Below, piece by piece: positions 1 to 8,231 of a stretch of 64,000 nt of DNA; the stretch's first letter is position 1, and each line of letters begins with the position of its first letter. Position numbers and translations under genes: made by a program. The stretch lies in NCBI RefSeq assembly GCF_024349685.1, contig NZ_AP025944.1, positions 2,424,001 through 2,488,000 on the forward strand, given 5' to 3'. The notes beneath the pieces are model-generated. The model worked only from the letters and a program-made list of their open reading frames with translations. It ran no database searches and was not told the DNA's origin. Source of the stretch: Pseudomonas sp. LRP2-20. Lineage in GTDB: Bacteria; Pseudomonadota; Gammaproteobacteria; Pseudomonadales; Pseudomonadaceae.

Positions 1-861
1 CTGGGCGATCAGCGCCAGGCAACGCTGCACGATCGGGCTGCTGTCACCCTTGCGCCGGCTGAGAATGATCGGGCTGACCGCGCTGCGGTCGAGCAGGCTG
101 GCGTACTCGATATCGGTGCGGTGCTGCTGTTGCACCGACTCCGGCACCAGGGTCACGCCCAGCCCCACGGCGACCAGGCCGATGGCGGTCTGCAGCTCGT
201 TGGCCCACTGGCTGACCTTGAGGCTCATGCCGTGGTGGGCGAACAGCGCGAGGATGTGGTCGGCGTAGCTCGGCCTGGGGTTGGCGGGGTAGAGGATGAA
301 CGCTTCCCTGGCCAGCTGTTCGAGGGTCAGCGGGGCACCGGCCAAGGCGTGGCCCTTGGGCAGTACGGCCACCAGCGGGTCTTCGCGCAGCACCTGTTGC
401 TGGATTGCCGGGTCGTCGATGCGGATGCGGCCGAAGGCGATATCAATGCGCCCGCTTTTCAGTGCATCCACCTGCTGCAGGGTGGTCATTTCGCTCAGGC
501 CCAGTTCCAGTTCACTGTCCTTGCGCAGCTCACGGATCAGCTCCGGCAGTACCGTGTACAAGGTCGAAGGGGCGAAGCCGATGCCCAGCCACTGGCGCTG
601 GCCCTGGCCGATGCGCCGGGTGTTGTCGCTGATGTTCTGCAGTTGCTCCAGCAGGGTGCAGGTCTGCTCGTAGAAGAAACGCCCGGCCTCGGTCAGGCGT
701 AGCGGGCGTTCGCGCAGCACCAGCACGGTCCCGAGCTGTTCTTCCAGCTGGCTGATCTGCCGGCTCAGCGGCGGCTGGGCGATGTGCAGCAGTTCGGCGG
801 CGCGGGTGAAGTTCAGGGTTTCGGCCAGGACCTTGAAGTAGCGAAGGTGGCGCAGCTCCAT
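1..861 (-). CDS. catR: LysR-family regulator CatR, C-terminal end cut by window edge
   Basis: Reading leftward from an ATG at 861, the frame is open for 287 codons to the window edge. The protein begins MELRHLRYFKVLAETLNFTR and continues with a LysR helix-turn-helix (AAELLHIAQPPLSRQISQLE). CatR proteins of Pseudomonas are about 290 residues, so only the last few residues should be missing. It is divergent from catB with a 134-bp gap, the classic arrangement in which CatR activates catBCA with cis,cis-muconate as inducer. Identity rests on the HTH, the length and the position beside catB; the family can also regulate benzoate or chlorocatechol genes, but the neighbours favour CatR. Confidence 0.9.
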   Translation of the reverse strand, partial: MELRHLRYFKVLAETLNFTRAAELLHIAQPPLSRQISQLEEQLGTVLVLRERPLRLTEAGRFFYEQTCTLLEQLQNISDNTRRIGQGQRQWLGIGFAPSTLYTVLPELIRELRKDSELELGLSEMTTLQQVDALKSGRIDIAFGRIRIDDPAIQQQVLREDPLVAVLPKGHALAGAPLTLEQLAREAFILYPANPRPSYADHILALFAHHGMSLKVSQWANELQTAIGLVAVGLGVTLVPESVQQQHRTDIEYASLLDRSAVSPIILSRRKGDSSPIVQRCLALIAQ

Positions 862-995
862 CAGACCTCCAGGGTATGGTGGGAGATTCATTTGATATTG
901 GACGGCCCACAGGGTCTCGCGCAATGCTTGAATAATCAAGTAACTGTAGTGGCGGGTTTGCAGCCCGCGGCCTGATTTGACGAGACTTTCGAACC
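862..995. promoter_or_regulatory. catR-catB divergent control region with CatR box
   Basis: The space between the divergent starts holds an interrupted dyad AGACC-N5-GGTAT at 863-877. This agrees with the repression-binding site described for CatR-type LysR regulators, next to the catR start so that CatR can repress itself. I see no convincing sigma-70 hexamers for catB, as expected for an activator-dependent promoter. The dyad is seen in the sequence; its role is inferred from family knowledge. Confidence 0.6.
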
Positions 996-2117
996 ATGAC
1001 AAACGCCCTGATCGAGCGTATCGACGCAATCATTGTGGACCTGCCGACCATCCGCCCGCACAAGCTGGCGATGCACACCATGCAGCAGCAAACCCTGGTG
1101 GTGCTGCGCCTGCGCTGCAGCGACGGCGTCGAAGGCATCGGCGAGGCCACCACCATCGGCGGCCTGGCCTACGGCTATGAAAGCCCCGAGGGCATCAAGG
1201 CCAACATCGACGCATACCTGGCGCCCGCGCTGATCGGCCTGCCAGCGGACAACATCAACGCCGCCATGCTCAAGCTCGACAAGCTGGCCAAGGGCAACAC
1301 CTTCGCCAAGTCCGGCATCGAAAGCGCCTTGCTCGACGCCCAGGGCAAGCGCCTCGGCCTGCCGGTCAGCGAACTGCTCGGCGGGCGTGTGCGTGACAGC
1401 CTGGAAGTGGCCTGGACCCTGGCCAGCGGCGACACCGCCCGCGACATCGGCGAAGCCGAACACATGCTGGACATCCGCCGGCACCGGGTATTCAAGCTGA
1501 AGATCGGCGCCAACCCGCTGGAGCAGGACCTGAAGCACGTGGTGGCGATCAAGCGCGAGCTGGGCGAGCGTGCCAGCGTGCGTGTGGACGTCAACCAGTA
1601 CTGGGACGAATCGCAAGCCATCCGCGCCTGCCAGGTGCTCGGCGACAACGGCATCGACCTGATCGAACAGCCGATCTCGCGCATCAACCGCGGCGGCCAG
1701 GTGCGCCTGAACCAACGCAGCCCGGCGCCGATCATGGCCGACGAATCCATCGAGAGCGTCGAGGACGCCTTCAGCCTGGCCGCCGAGGGTGCTGCCAGCA
1801 TCTTCGCCCTGAAGATCGCCAAGAACGGCGGCCCGCGCGCCGTGCTGCGCACCGCGCAGATCGCCGAAGCGGCGGGCATCGCCCTGTACGGCGGGACCAT
1901 GCTCGAAGGCTCGATCGGCACCCTGGCCTCGGCCCATGCCTTCCTCACCCTGCGGCAGCTGACCTGGGGCACCGAACTGTTCGGGCCGCTGCTGCTGACC
2001 GAAGAGATCGTCAACGAGCCGCCGCAGTACCGCGACTTCCAGCTGCATGTACCGCGTACGCCGGGGCTGGGTTTGACCCTCGACGAACAACGCCTGGCGC
2101 GCTTTGCCCGCCGCTGA
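996..2117 (+). CDS. catB: muconate cycloisomerase
   Basis: Converts cis,cis-muconate to (+)-muconolactone in the catechol branch of the 3-oxoadipate pathway; cytoplasmic. The 373-residue protein has the enolase-superfamily layout: an N-terminal capping domain (IDAIIVDLPTIRPHKLAMHT) and a barrel with VFKLKIGANP (the KxK motif), RVDVNQYWDE, LIEQP and IMADESIES, which carry the general base and the metal ligands. Length matches CatB (about 370). It is first in catBCA. The start at 996 gives the usual MTNALIERI beginning; the Shine-Dalgarno is weak. A REP palindrome separates it from catC. Confidence 0.95.
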   Translation: MTNALIERIDAIIVDLPTIRPHKLAMHTMQQQTLVVLRLRCSDGVEGIGEATTIGGLAYGYESPEGIKANIDAYLAPALIGLPADNINAAMLKLDKLAKGNTFAKSGIESALLDAQGKRLGLPVSELLGGRVRDSLEVAWTLASGDTARDIGEAEHMLDIRRHRVFKLKIGANPLEQDLKHVVAIKRELGERASVRVDVNQYWDESQAIRACQVLGDNGIDLIEQPISRINRGGQVRLNQRSPAPIMADESIESVEDAFSLAAEGAASIFALKIAKNGGPRAVLRTAQIAEAAGIALYGGTMLEGSIGTLASAHAFLTLRQLTWGTELFGPLLLTEEIVNEPPQYRDFQLHVPRTPGLGLTLDEQRLARFARR

Positions 2118-2134
2118 AAAACACACAACCCCCA

Positions 2135-2223
2135 CCTGTGGGAGCGGGCTTGCCCGCGAAGCAGGCAATGCGGTGGATGGCACGGGCTTCGCCCGTGTTC
2201 GCGGGCAAGCCCGCTCCCACAGG
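2135..2223. repeat. REP doublet (inverted pair) between catB and catC
   Basis: Two perfect 26-bp arms, each a REP unit beginning CCTGTGGGAGCGGGCTTGCC, face each other at 2135-2160 and 2198-2223. A further small palindrome (cacgggcttcgcccgtg) lies between them. This is the REPIN arrangement typical of P. putida. It sits inside the catBCA operon, where the transcript would fold into a long hairpin and could set relative mRNA levels of catB against catCA. Confidence 0.85.
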
Positions 2224-2267
2224 GGCCGCGTAAGCCTTTAGACATTTGCAAGATAGGAGCAAACAAC

Positions 2268-2558
2268 ATGCTGTTCCACGTGAAGATGACCGTGAAACTG
2301 CCGGTCGACATGGACCCGGCCAAGGCCGCGCAACTGAAGGCCGACGAGAAGGAACTGGCCCAGCGCCTGCAGCGCGAGGGCACCTGGCGCCACCTGTGGC
2401 GCATTGCCGGGCACTACGCCAACTACAGCGTGTTCGACGTACCCAGCGTCGAGGCGCTGCACGACACGCTGATGCAGCTGCCGCTATTCCCGTACATGGA
2501 CATCGAGGTCGACGGCCTGTGCCGCCACCCGTCGTCGATCCACAGCGACGACCGCTGA
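2268..2558 (+). CDS. catC: muconolactone delta-isomerase
   Basis: Isomerises muconolactone to 3-oxoadipate enol-lactone. The 96-residue protein (MLFHVKMTVKLPVDMDPAKA at the start) has the exact length and sequence character of the small decameric CatC family, including the WRHLWRIAGHYANYSVFDV stretch and the C-terminal PLFPYMDIEVDGLCRHPSS. The start is supported by TAGGAG nine bases upstream. It follows catB after a REP doublet and precedes catA by 51 bp. Confidence 0.95.
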   Translation: MLFHVKMTVKLPVDMDPAKAAQLKADEKELAQRLQREGTWRHLWRIAGHYANYSVFDVPSVEALHDTLMQLPLFPYMDIEVDGLCRHPSSIHSDDR

Positions 2559-2609
2559 TTCACCGTTGAACCACGACTACCTGACAAGAACAATTCGAGG
2601 TAAGCAGAA

Positions 2610-3545
2610 ATGACCGTGAAGATTTCCCACACTGCCGATATCCAGGCGTTCTTCGAGCAAGTGGCCGGCCTTGGCCAGACCGAGGGCAACCCGCGCTTCA
2701 AGCAGATCATCCTGCGCGTGTTGCAGGACACCGCGCGCCTGATCGAAGACCTGGAAATCAGCGAGGACGAGTTCTGGCATGCCATCGACTACCTCAACCG
2801 CCTGGGCGGGCGCAACGAGGCGGGCCTGCTGGCGGCCGGCCTGGGCATCGAGCATTTCCTCGACCTGCTGCAGGATGCCAAGGATGCCGAAGTCGGTTTG
2901 ACCGGCGGCACCCCGCGCACCATCGAAGGCCCGCTGTACGTGGCCGGTGCACCGCTGTCCGTGGGTGAGGCGCGCATGGACGACGGCACCGATCCGGGCG
3001 TGGTGATGTTCCTCCAGGGCCAGGTGTTCGATGCCGACGGCCAACCGCTGGCCGGTGCCACCGTGGACCTGTGGCATGCCAACACCCAGGGCACCTACTC
3101 GTACTTCGACTCCACCCAGTCCGAGTACAACCTGCGCCGGCGCATCGTCACCGATGCCGAAGGCCGCTACCGTGCGCGCTCCATCGTGCCGTCGGGTTAT
3201 GGCTGCGATCCCCAGGGCCCGACCCAGGAATGCCTGAACCTGCTTGGCCGCCACGGCCAGCGCCCGGCCCACGTGCACTTCTTCATCTCGGCACCGGGCC
3301 ACCGTCACCTGACCACGCAGATCAACTTCGCCGGCGACAAGTACCTGTGGGATGACTTTGCCTATGCCACCCGTGACGGCCTGATCGGCGACCTGCGTTT
3401 TGTCGACGATGCCGCAGCGGCCCGTGACCGAGGCGTGCAGGGCGAGCGCTTTGCCGAGCTGTCGTTCGACTTCCGGCTGCAGACCGCCAAGGCGCCAGAG
3501 GCCGAGGAACGCAGCCACCGGCCTCGCGCGCTGCAGAGTGCCTGA
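2610..3545 (+). CDS. catA: catechol 1,2-dioxygenase
   Basis: Non-haem Fe(III) intradiol dioxygenase that opens catechol to cis,cis-muconate. At 311 residues it has the usual length. The N-terminal helical dimerisation segment (about 1-100) is followed by the intradiol fold with GPLYVAGAP and the ligand regions DLWHANTQGTYSYFD (Tyr), SGYGCDPQGP (Tyr) and RPAHVHFFISAPGHRHLTTQ (two His). A Shine-Dalgarno GAGGTAAG precedes the ATG. It is the last gene of catBCA and receives the catechol made by the iac pathway encoded from about 17.9 kb. Confidence 0.95.
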   Translation: MTVKISHTADIQAFFEQVAGLGQTEGNPRFKQIILRVLQDTARLIEDLEISEDEFWHAIDYLNRLGGRNEAGLLAAGLGIEHFLDLLQDAKDAEVGLTGGTPRTIEGPLYVAGAPLSVGEARMDDGTDPGVVMFLQGQVFDADGQPLAGATVDLWHANTQGTYSYFDSTQSEYNLRRRIVTDAEGRYRARSIVPSGYGCDPQGPTQECLNLLGRHGQRPAHVHFFISAPGHRHLTTQINFAGDKYLWDDFAYATRDGLIGDLRFVDDAAAARDRGVQGERFAELSFDFRLQTAKAPEAEERSHRPRALQSA

Positions 3546-3555
3546 GTCCCTGTGA

Positions 3556-3651
3556 CGGCCTCATCGCCGGCAAGCGAGCTCCCACAGGATTGATGCAGCT
3601 CCAGAAGGCTGCGCTGTGCCTGTGGGAGCCGGCTTGCCGGCGATGAGGCCG
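3556..3651. repeat. REP doublet downstream of catA
   Basis: Inverted arms of about 33 bp, at 3556-3588 and 3619-3651, contain GGCCTCATCGCCGGCAAGC and its complement with few mismatches. They directly follow catA and could form the 3' structure of the catBCA transcript. Confidence 0.8.
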
Positions 3652-3805
3652 GTACTAGCTGAAGATGCTCTACCGCCATACACCATTCCAATAACAATAA
3701 AGGTCACTGGTCATGCGTAATCCCGCCCTGCGTGCGCTCGCCTGTTACTGACAGGTCACTGCCTTGTAATCCCTATCCAGGCTGTCCCATCAGGAATTCG
3801 CGAGC

Positions 3806-5164
3806 ATGAATACCCTCACTCAAGAGCAACACCTCAAGCAGCACAACAAGCGCTATCTCTACGAATGGTACGTGGTCATCCTGTGCATGGTGGCCTACAT
3901 CTTCTCGTTCGTTGACCGGCAGATCCTCGCCCTGATGATCGAGCCGATCAAAGCCGACCTGCAGTTGAGCGACACCCAGTTCAGCCTGCTGCACGGCCTG
4001 GCGTTCTCGCTGTTCTACGCCTTCATGGGCATGCCCATCGCCTACCTGGCCGACCGTTTCTCGCGCCCGCGCATCATCGCCGTGGGGGTGATCTTCTGGA
4101 GCTTCGCCACCGCCGCCTGCGGCCTGAGCAAGAACTTCACCCAGATGTTCCTGGCACGCATCGGCGTCGGGGTTGGCGAGGCGGCCCTGTCACCTTCGGC
4201 CTACTCGATGTTCAGCGACCTGTTCCCCAAGGAGAAACTCGGCCGCGCGGTGGGTATCTACTCGATCGGCTCGTTCGTCGGTGGTGGCTTCGCCTTCCTG
4301 GTCGGCGGCTACGTGATCACCCTGCTCAAGGACGCGCAAACCATCGAAGTGGCCTTCCTAGGCGCGATGAAAGCCTGGCAACTGGCGTTCTTCATTGTCG
4401 GCCTGCCCGGGGTGATCGTCGGCCTGCTGGTCTGGCTGACCGTGCGCAACCCGCAGCGCAAGGGCGCGCAACTGGACGCCGACGGTAATGTCCGCAAGGT
4501 CCGCCTCAGCGATGGCCTGCGCTTCATCGGCCGCCACCGGGCGACCTTCGGCTGCCATTACCTGGGCTTCTCGTTCTACGCCATGGCGCTGTTCTGCATG
4601 ATGAGCTGGACCCCGGCGCTGTACATCCGCAAGTTCGGCATGAGCCCCGAGCAGGCCGGTTTCATGCTCGGCACCATCCTGCTGCTGGCCAACACCACCG
4701 GCGTGGTGTTCGGCGGCTGGCTCACCGACCACCTGGCCAAGCGTGGGCGCAGTGATGCGGCCATGCGCACCGGGGTGATCGGCGCGCTGGGCATGATCGT
4801 GCCGGCGGTGCTGTACTCGCAGGTCGACCAGCTGTGGCTGTCGGTGACCTTGCTGGTGCCGGCGATGTTCTTCGCCTCGTTCCCGATGCCGGCTTCCACG
4901 GCCGCCATGCAGATCCTCTCGCCCAACCAGGTGCGCGCCCAGGTGTCGGCGGTGTTCCTGCTGATCAGCAACCTGCTCGGACTGGGCCTGGGCACCACGC
5001 TGGTGGCACTGATCACCGACCGCTACTTTGGCGCCCCGGCAGCGGTCGGTTCGTCGATGTCGATCGTCAGCTTCGCTGCCTCATTGCTGGCCATCGTGCT
5101 GCTGGCCAGAGGCTGCAAATGCTTCCGTGACAGCATGCGCCGCGAACACCCGGCCGAGGCCTGA
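3806..5164 (+). CDS. MFS transporter, probable aromatic-acid carrier
   Basis: The 452-residue integral membrane protein has twelve predicted helices and MFS loop signatures (YLADRFSRPRIIAVGV after helix 2; FGGWLTDHLAKRGRSDAAMR in the second half). The beginning (YLYEWYVVILCMVAYIFSFVDRQILALM) is typical of the spinster-like/aromatic-acid group. AGGA lies about ten bases before the ATG. The stop is followed after one base by the ATG of an AraC regulator, so the two are coupled. Its place after catA suggests uptake of an aromatic compound that feeds catechol; the substrate is inferred, not shown. Confidence 0.75.
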   Translation: MNTLTQEQHLKQHNKRYLYEWYVVILCMVAYIFSFVDRQILALMIEPIKADLQLSDTQFSLLHGLAFSLFYAFMGMPIAYLADRFSRPRIIAVGVIFWSFATAACGLSKNFTQMFLARIGVGVGEAALSPSAYSMFSDLFPKEKLGRAVGIYSIGSFVGGGFAFLVGGYVITLLKDAQTIEVAFLGAMKAWQLAFFIVGLPGVIVGLLVWLTVRNPQRKGAQLDADGNVRKVRLSDGLRFIGRHRATFGCHYLGFSFYAMALFCMMSWTPALYIRKFGMSPEQAGFMLGTILLLANTTGVVFGGWLTDHLAKRGRSDAAMRTGVIGALGMIVPAVLYSQVDQLWLSVTLLVPAMFFASFPMPASTAAMQILSPNQVRAQVSAVFLLISNLLGLGLGTTLVALITDRYFGAPAAVGSSMSIVSFAASLLAIVLLARGCKCFRDSMRREHPAEA

Positions 5165-5165
5165 G

Positions 5166-6020
5166 ATGCTGGCGGACATCCAGTTGCTGGAGCGCTTTCC
5201 GCTGTTTCACTCGCAGGATGTGGCCCAGATGCAGGTGCAGCTGGCCCGCTACCTCTGCCCGCATCGGCTGCGGGTGCTGGACGATGTTGCGCCGCAGTTG
5301 CAGGTCAGCGGCGTGGAGTTTGCCGGCGTGCGGCTGCTGCAGTTGCACTACGACGCGCCGGTGGAAGTCAGCCTGGAGGGCACAGGCGCGCAGTACCTGT
5401 TCCGCACCACCCTGCAGGGGCAGTGCGAAGTCAGCCACGGCCGCGAGCATGCGGCCGTGCTGCCCCTGCAGCAATTGCTGGGACGCAGCCTGAGGCAGCC
5501 GCTGGCGTTCGACGTGCCACTGGCGGCCGACCACCCAGGTGTCCATGCGCTGGGCCTGACACTGGATTACCTGTGCCGGCTGTTCGCCCTGCAACTGAGC
5601 CTGGCGCCGTTGCGCCAGGGTCTGGTGGATCACCTGGTGCAACTGCTGCTGACCCAGTTGCCACACAACTATTCCGTTGCGCTGCTGCAACCGACAGGTG
5701 CCCCGTTGCCCAGCCATGTGCGCCGGGCCCGCGAGCACATCGAGGCAAACCTGGACCAGCCGCTGGCGCTGGCCACCCTGTGTGCGCTCAGTGGCGTTTC
5801 GGTACGCACGCTACAGAATGGCTTTCGCCAGTTCCTCGGGCAGACGCCGGTCGAGTACATCCGCGACCGGCGCCTGCAGGCGGTGCACACGGCATTGCAG
5901 CGAGGCGAGGGGAGCGTGACCGAGGTACTGCTGCATTTCGGCATCAACAGCCCCGCGCATTTCACCCAGCAGTACCGGCAGCGCTTCGGTTGCCTGCCCT
6001 CCGCCACGCTCAGGGGCTGA
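5166..6020 (+). CDS. AraC/XylS-family regulator, BenR-like
   Basis: The 284-residue protein has an N-terminal effector-binding half (about 1-175) and a C-terminal AraC double helix-turn-helix (about 180-284) containing LALATLCALSGVSVRTLQNG and VTEVLLHFGINSPAHFTQQY, ending PSATLRG much as XylS/BenR end PSDTLR. The ATG at 5166 lies one base past the MFS stop; a longer in-frame opening starts inside the MFS gene and is not credible. It probably controls the MFS gene or the following dehydrogenase pair in response to an aromatic acid. The effector is unknown. Confidence 0.75.
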   Translation: MLADIQLLERFPLFHSQDVAQMQVQLARYLCPHRLRVLDDVAPQLQVSGVEFAGVRLLQLHYDAPVEVSLEGTGAQYLFRTTLQGQCEVSHGREHAAVLPLQQLLGRSLRQPLAFDVPLAADHPGVHALGLTLDYLCRLFALQLSLAPLRQGLVDHLVQLLLTQLPHNYSVALLQPTGAPLPSHVRRAREHIEANLDQPLALATLCALSGVSVRTLQNGFRQFLGQTPVEYIRDRRLQAVHTALQRGEGSVTEVLLHFGINSPAHFTQQYRQRFGCLPSATLRG

Positions 6021-6117
6021 AAGCTGCGCAATCGGTAGCCTGCCTGCGCGATCCGCAGCGCCGGCCAAACGCGTGATGGCTAGCATCGGCCTACCTTACC
6101 CACGCGGAGTTCCACCC

Positions 6118-7218
6118 ATGCAAATCACTGTTCTTGGCGGCGGCCACGGCTGCTATGCAGCGGCTGTCGAGATGGCCGAGCGCGGCCATGCCACCCGCTT
6201 GTGGCGGCGCGACGCTGCGGCCCTGCAGGCACTGCAGGCGATTGGCAGCGTCAGCGTGCGCGATTACCGCGGCACCCGCCAGCTGGCCCTTGGCGACAAC
6301 CTGCAACTGGTCACCGACCTGGCAGCAGCACTGCAGGGCGCGGACCTGGTGATCATCCCCTTGCCGGCAACCAGTCACGCAGCCCTGGCTGCTGAAGTCG
6401 CGCCGCTGCTCAGTGCCGGCCAGGTGGTGTTCCTGCCGCCAGGCACCTTCGGCAGCTACCTGTTTGCCAAGGCCATGCGCGACTGTGGCAACCCTGCCGA
6501 GGTGGCCTTCGCCGAAACCGGGACCTTGCCGTACCTGGTGCGCAAGCACGGCGCCGACCAGCTGGTGATCAGTGCCTACGCCACGCGCCTGCCGACTGGC
6601 GTGCTGCCCAGCCGCCTGTCGGCGCATGCCTTCAGCGTGCTGCGCGAGGCCTATCCCAGCGTCGAGCCGATCGAAGATGCCCTGAGTGGTGCCTTGATGA
6701 ACGCCGGGCCGGTCATTCACCCGCCGCTGATCCTGATGAATGCCGGGCCGCTGGAGCATTTCGCGTCGTGGGACATCCACAACGAAGGCACCCAGCCTTC
6801 GATCCGCCGAGTGACCAATGCACTGGACGCCGAACGCATGCGCGTGCGCGAGGCGCTGGGCTACCCGGCACCGCACTTCCCCTTGGCCGACCACTACAAC
6901 TCTGACCAAGGCGATGAGTGGATGTACGGCCGTGGTGCCCATGGCAAGCTCACCGACAGCGGTGACTGGCGCGAGAAGATCGACCTGCAGCAGCACCGCT
7001 ACATGCTCGAAGACACCCGCCTGGGGCTGTCGCTGCTGGTCTCGGTCGGGCGCTGGGCCGGCGTGCCGACGCCGGTGGCTCAGGGCTTGCTGGCCTTGGC
7101 CTCGGCGGTGACCGGGCGTGACCTGTATGGCGAAGGCCGCACCCTGGAAAACCTCGGCCTGGCCGAGCTCGACCGTGAACAGATGGCGGCCTTGCTGCGT
7201 AACGGTGTTGCGCCATGA
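6118..7218 (+). CDS. opine (octopine/nopaline) dehydrogenase-family protein
   Basis: The 366-residue protein has an N-terminal Rossmann domain (ITVLGGGHGCYAAAVEMAER) and a C-terminal octopine-dehydrogenase domain with NAGPVIHPPLILMNAGPLE, which holds the family's catalytic histidine. Such enzymes reduce or oxidise secondary amine dicarboxylates, or related 2-oxo acids, with NAD(P). The start is at 6118 (MQITVLGGG); an in-frame ATG at 6073 would add a poor N-terminus. Its last four bases overlap the next dehydrogenase (ATGA), so the two are translationally coupled. No substrate can be read from the context. Confidence 0.7.
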   Translation: MQITVLGGGHGCYAAAVEMAERGHATRLWRRDAAALQALQAIGSVSVRDYRGTRQLALGDNLQLVTDLAAALQGADLVIIPLPATSHAALAAEVAPLLSAGQVVFLPPGTFGSYLFAKAMRDCGNPAEVAFAETGTLPYLVRKHGADQLVISAYATRLPTGVLPSRLSAHAFSVLREAYPSVEPIEDALSGALMNAGPVIHPPLILMNAGPLEHFASWDIHNEGTQPSIRRVTNALDAERMRVREALGYPAPHFPLADHYNSDQGDEWMYGRGAHGKLTDSGDWREKIDLQQHRYMLEDTRLGLSLLVSVGRWAGVPTPVAQGLLALASAVTGRDLYGEGRTLENLGLAELDREQMAALLRNGVAP

Positions 7219-8231
7219 ACGGGCCATTACAGCGCATCGCCGTGGTCGGTGCCGGGCGGATGGGCGAGGGCATCGTCCTGGCCTTCGCCCAGGCCGGCGT
7301 CCATGTCAGCCTGATCGACCTGAAGGCGCGGCAGGCGCAAGCCCAGGCCAGCTACTTTGAGGCGCTCAGGCGTAATCTTGCCGTCGAGGCGCAGAGCCTG
7401 GTGGCCCTCGAGATGATCGGCGCGCAGCAGGCCGAGCGATTGTTGTCGCGGGTTCAACTGCTGACACTGGAGGAGGGCGGCCAGGCGCTGCAAGGTTGCC
7501 GGCTGGTGTTCGAAGCGGTGCCCGAAGTGCTCGAAGCCAAGCGCGAGACCTTTGCCTGGATCGACCGGCATGTGGCCGCGGACGCGATCATCGCCTCGAC
7601 CACCTCGACCTTCCTGGTCACCGAGCTGGCCGCCATGGTCAGCGCGCCTGGGCGCATGGTCAACGCACACTGGCTCAACCCGGCACACTTGATGCCGCTG
7701 GTGGAAGTCTCTCGCAGCGCTGCAACCTGCGACGCGGTGGTTGCCGAGTTACTGGCCACCTTGCAGGGCATCGGCAAGGTACCGGTGCTGTGCAACGCCA
7801 CCCCTGGTTTCATCGTGCCGCGCCTGCAGGCGCTGGTGATGAACGAGGCGGCGCGCATGGTCGAGGAGGGGGTGGCCAGCGCCGAGCAGATCGACCTGGC
7901 CGTACGTACCGGTTTTGGCCTGCGCTTCTCGGTACTGGGCCTGCTGGAATTCATCGACTGGGGCGGTGGTGACATCCTGCACCATGCATCAAGCTACCTC
8001 AGCCGCCACCTGGGCGAGCGCTACCAGGCGCCCCCTTCGGTGCTGGAGAACATGGCCAGCGGGCGCAACGGCCTGCGCGATGGCGTGGGGTTCTACGACT
8101 ACCGCGATACCGACCTCGATGCCTACCGCCACGCGCGCCTGGCGAACCTGGTGCAGCGCCTGCACCAGGCCGGGCTGGCGCCGCGCTTTGCCTCAGGCCT
8201 TGAAGCGCTCGATCAGCCCTTGCTGCTCTGA
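7215..8231 (+). CDS. 3-hydroxyacyl-CoA dehydrogenase-family oxidoreductase
   Basis: The 338-residue protein begins with a Rossmann fold ([20 protein letters not shown]) followed by [21 protein letters not shown] and [19 protein letters not shown], the equivalent of the HFFNP catalytic-His region, then a C-terminal helical domain. Variants of the motif occur in 3-hydroxybutyryl-CoA dehydrogenase, L-carnitine dehydrogenase and gulonate dehydrogenase; HWLNP does not settle which. It is coupled to the opine-dehydrogenase-like gene. The last 39 bases overlap convergently with the chemoreceptor gene. Confidence 0.7.
   Translation: MNGPLQRIAVVGAGRMGEGIVLAFAQAGVHVSLIDLKARQAQAQASYFEALRRNLAVEAQSLVALEMIGAQQAERLLSRVQLLTLEEGGQALQGCRLVFEAVPEVLEAKRETFAWIDRHVAADAIIASTTSTFLVTELAAMVSAPGRMVNAHWLNPAHLMPLVEVSRSAATCDAVVAELLATLQGIGKVPVLCNATPGFIVPRLQALVMNEAARMVEEGVASAEQIDLAVRTGFGLRFSVLGLLEFIDWGGGDILHHASSYLSRHLGERYQAPPSVLENMASGRNGLRDGVGFYDYRDTDLDAYRHARLANLVQRLHQAGLAPRFASGLEALDQPLLL

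Noticed and set aside
2135..2223. CRISPR or transposon ends suggested by repeated GTGGGAGC units
   Set aside because: The units are scattered, occur as inverted pairs in intergenic spaces, have no regular spacers and no transposase; they are REP elements.
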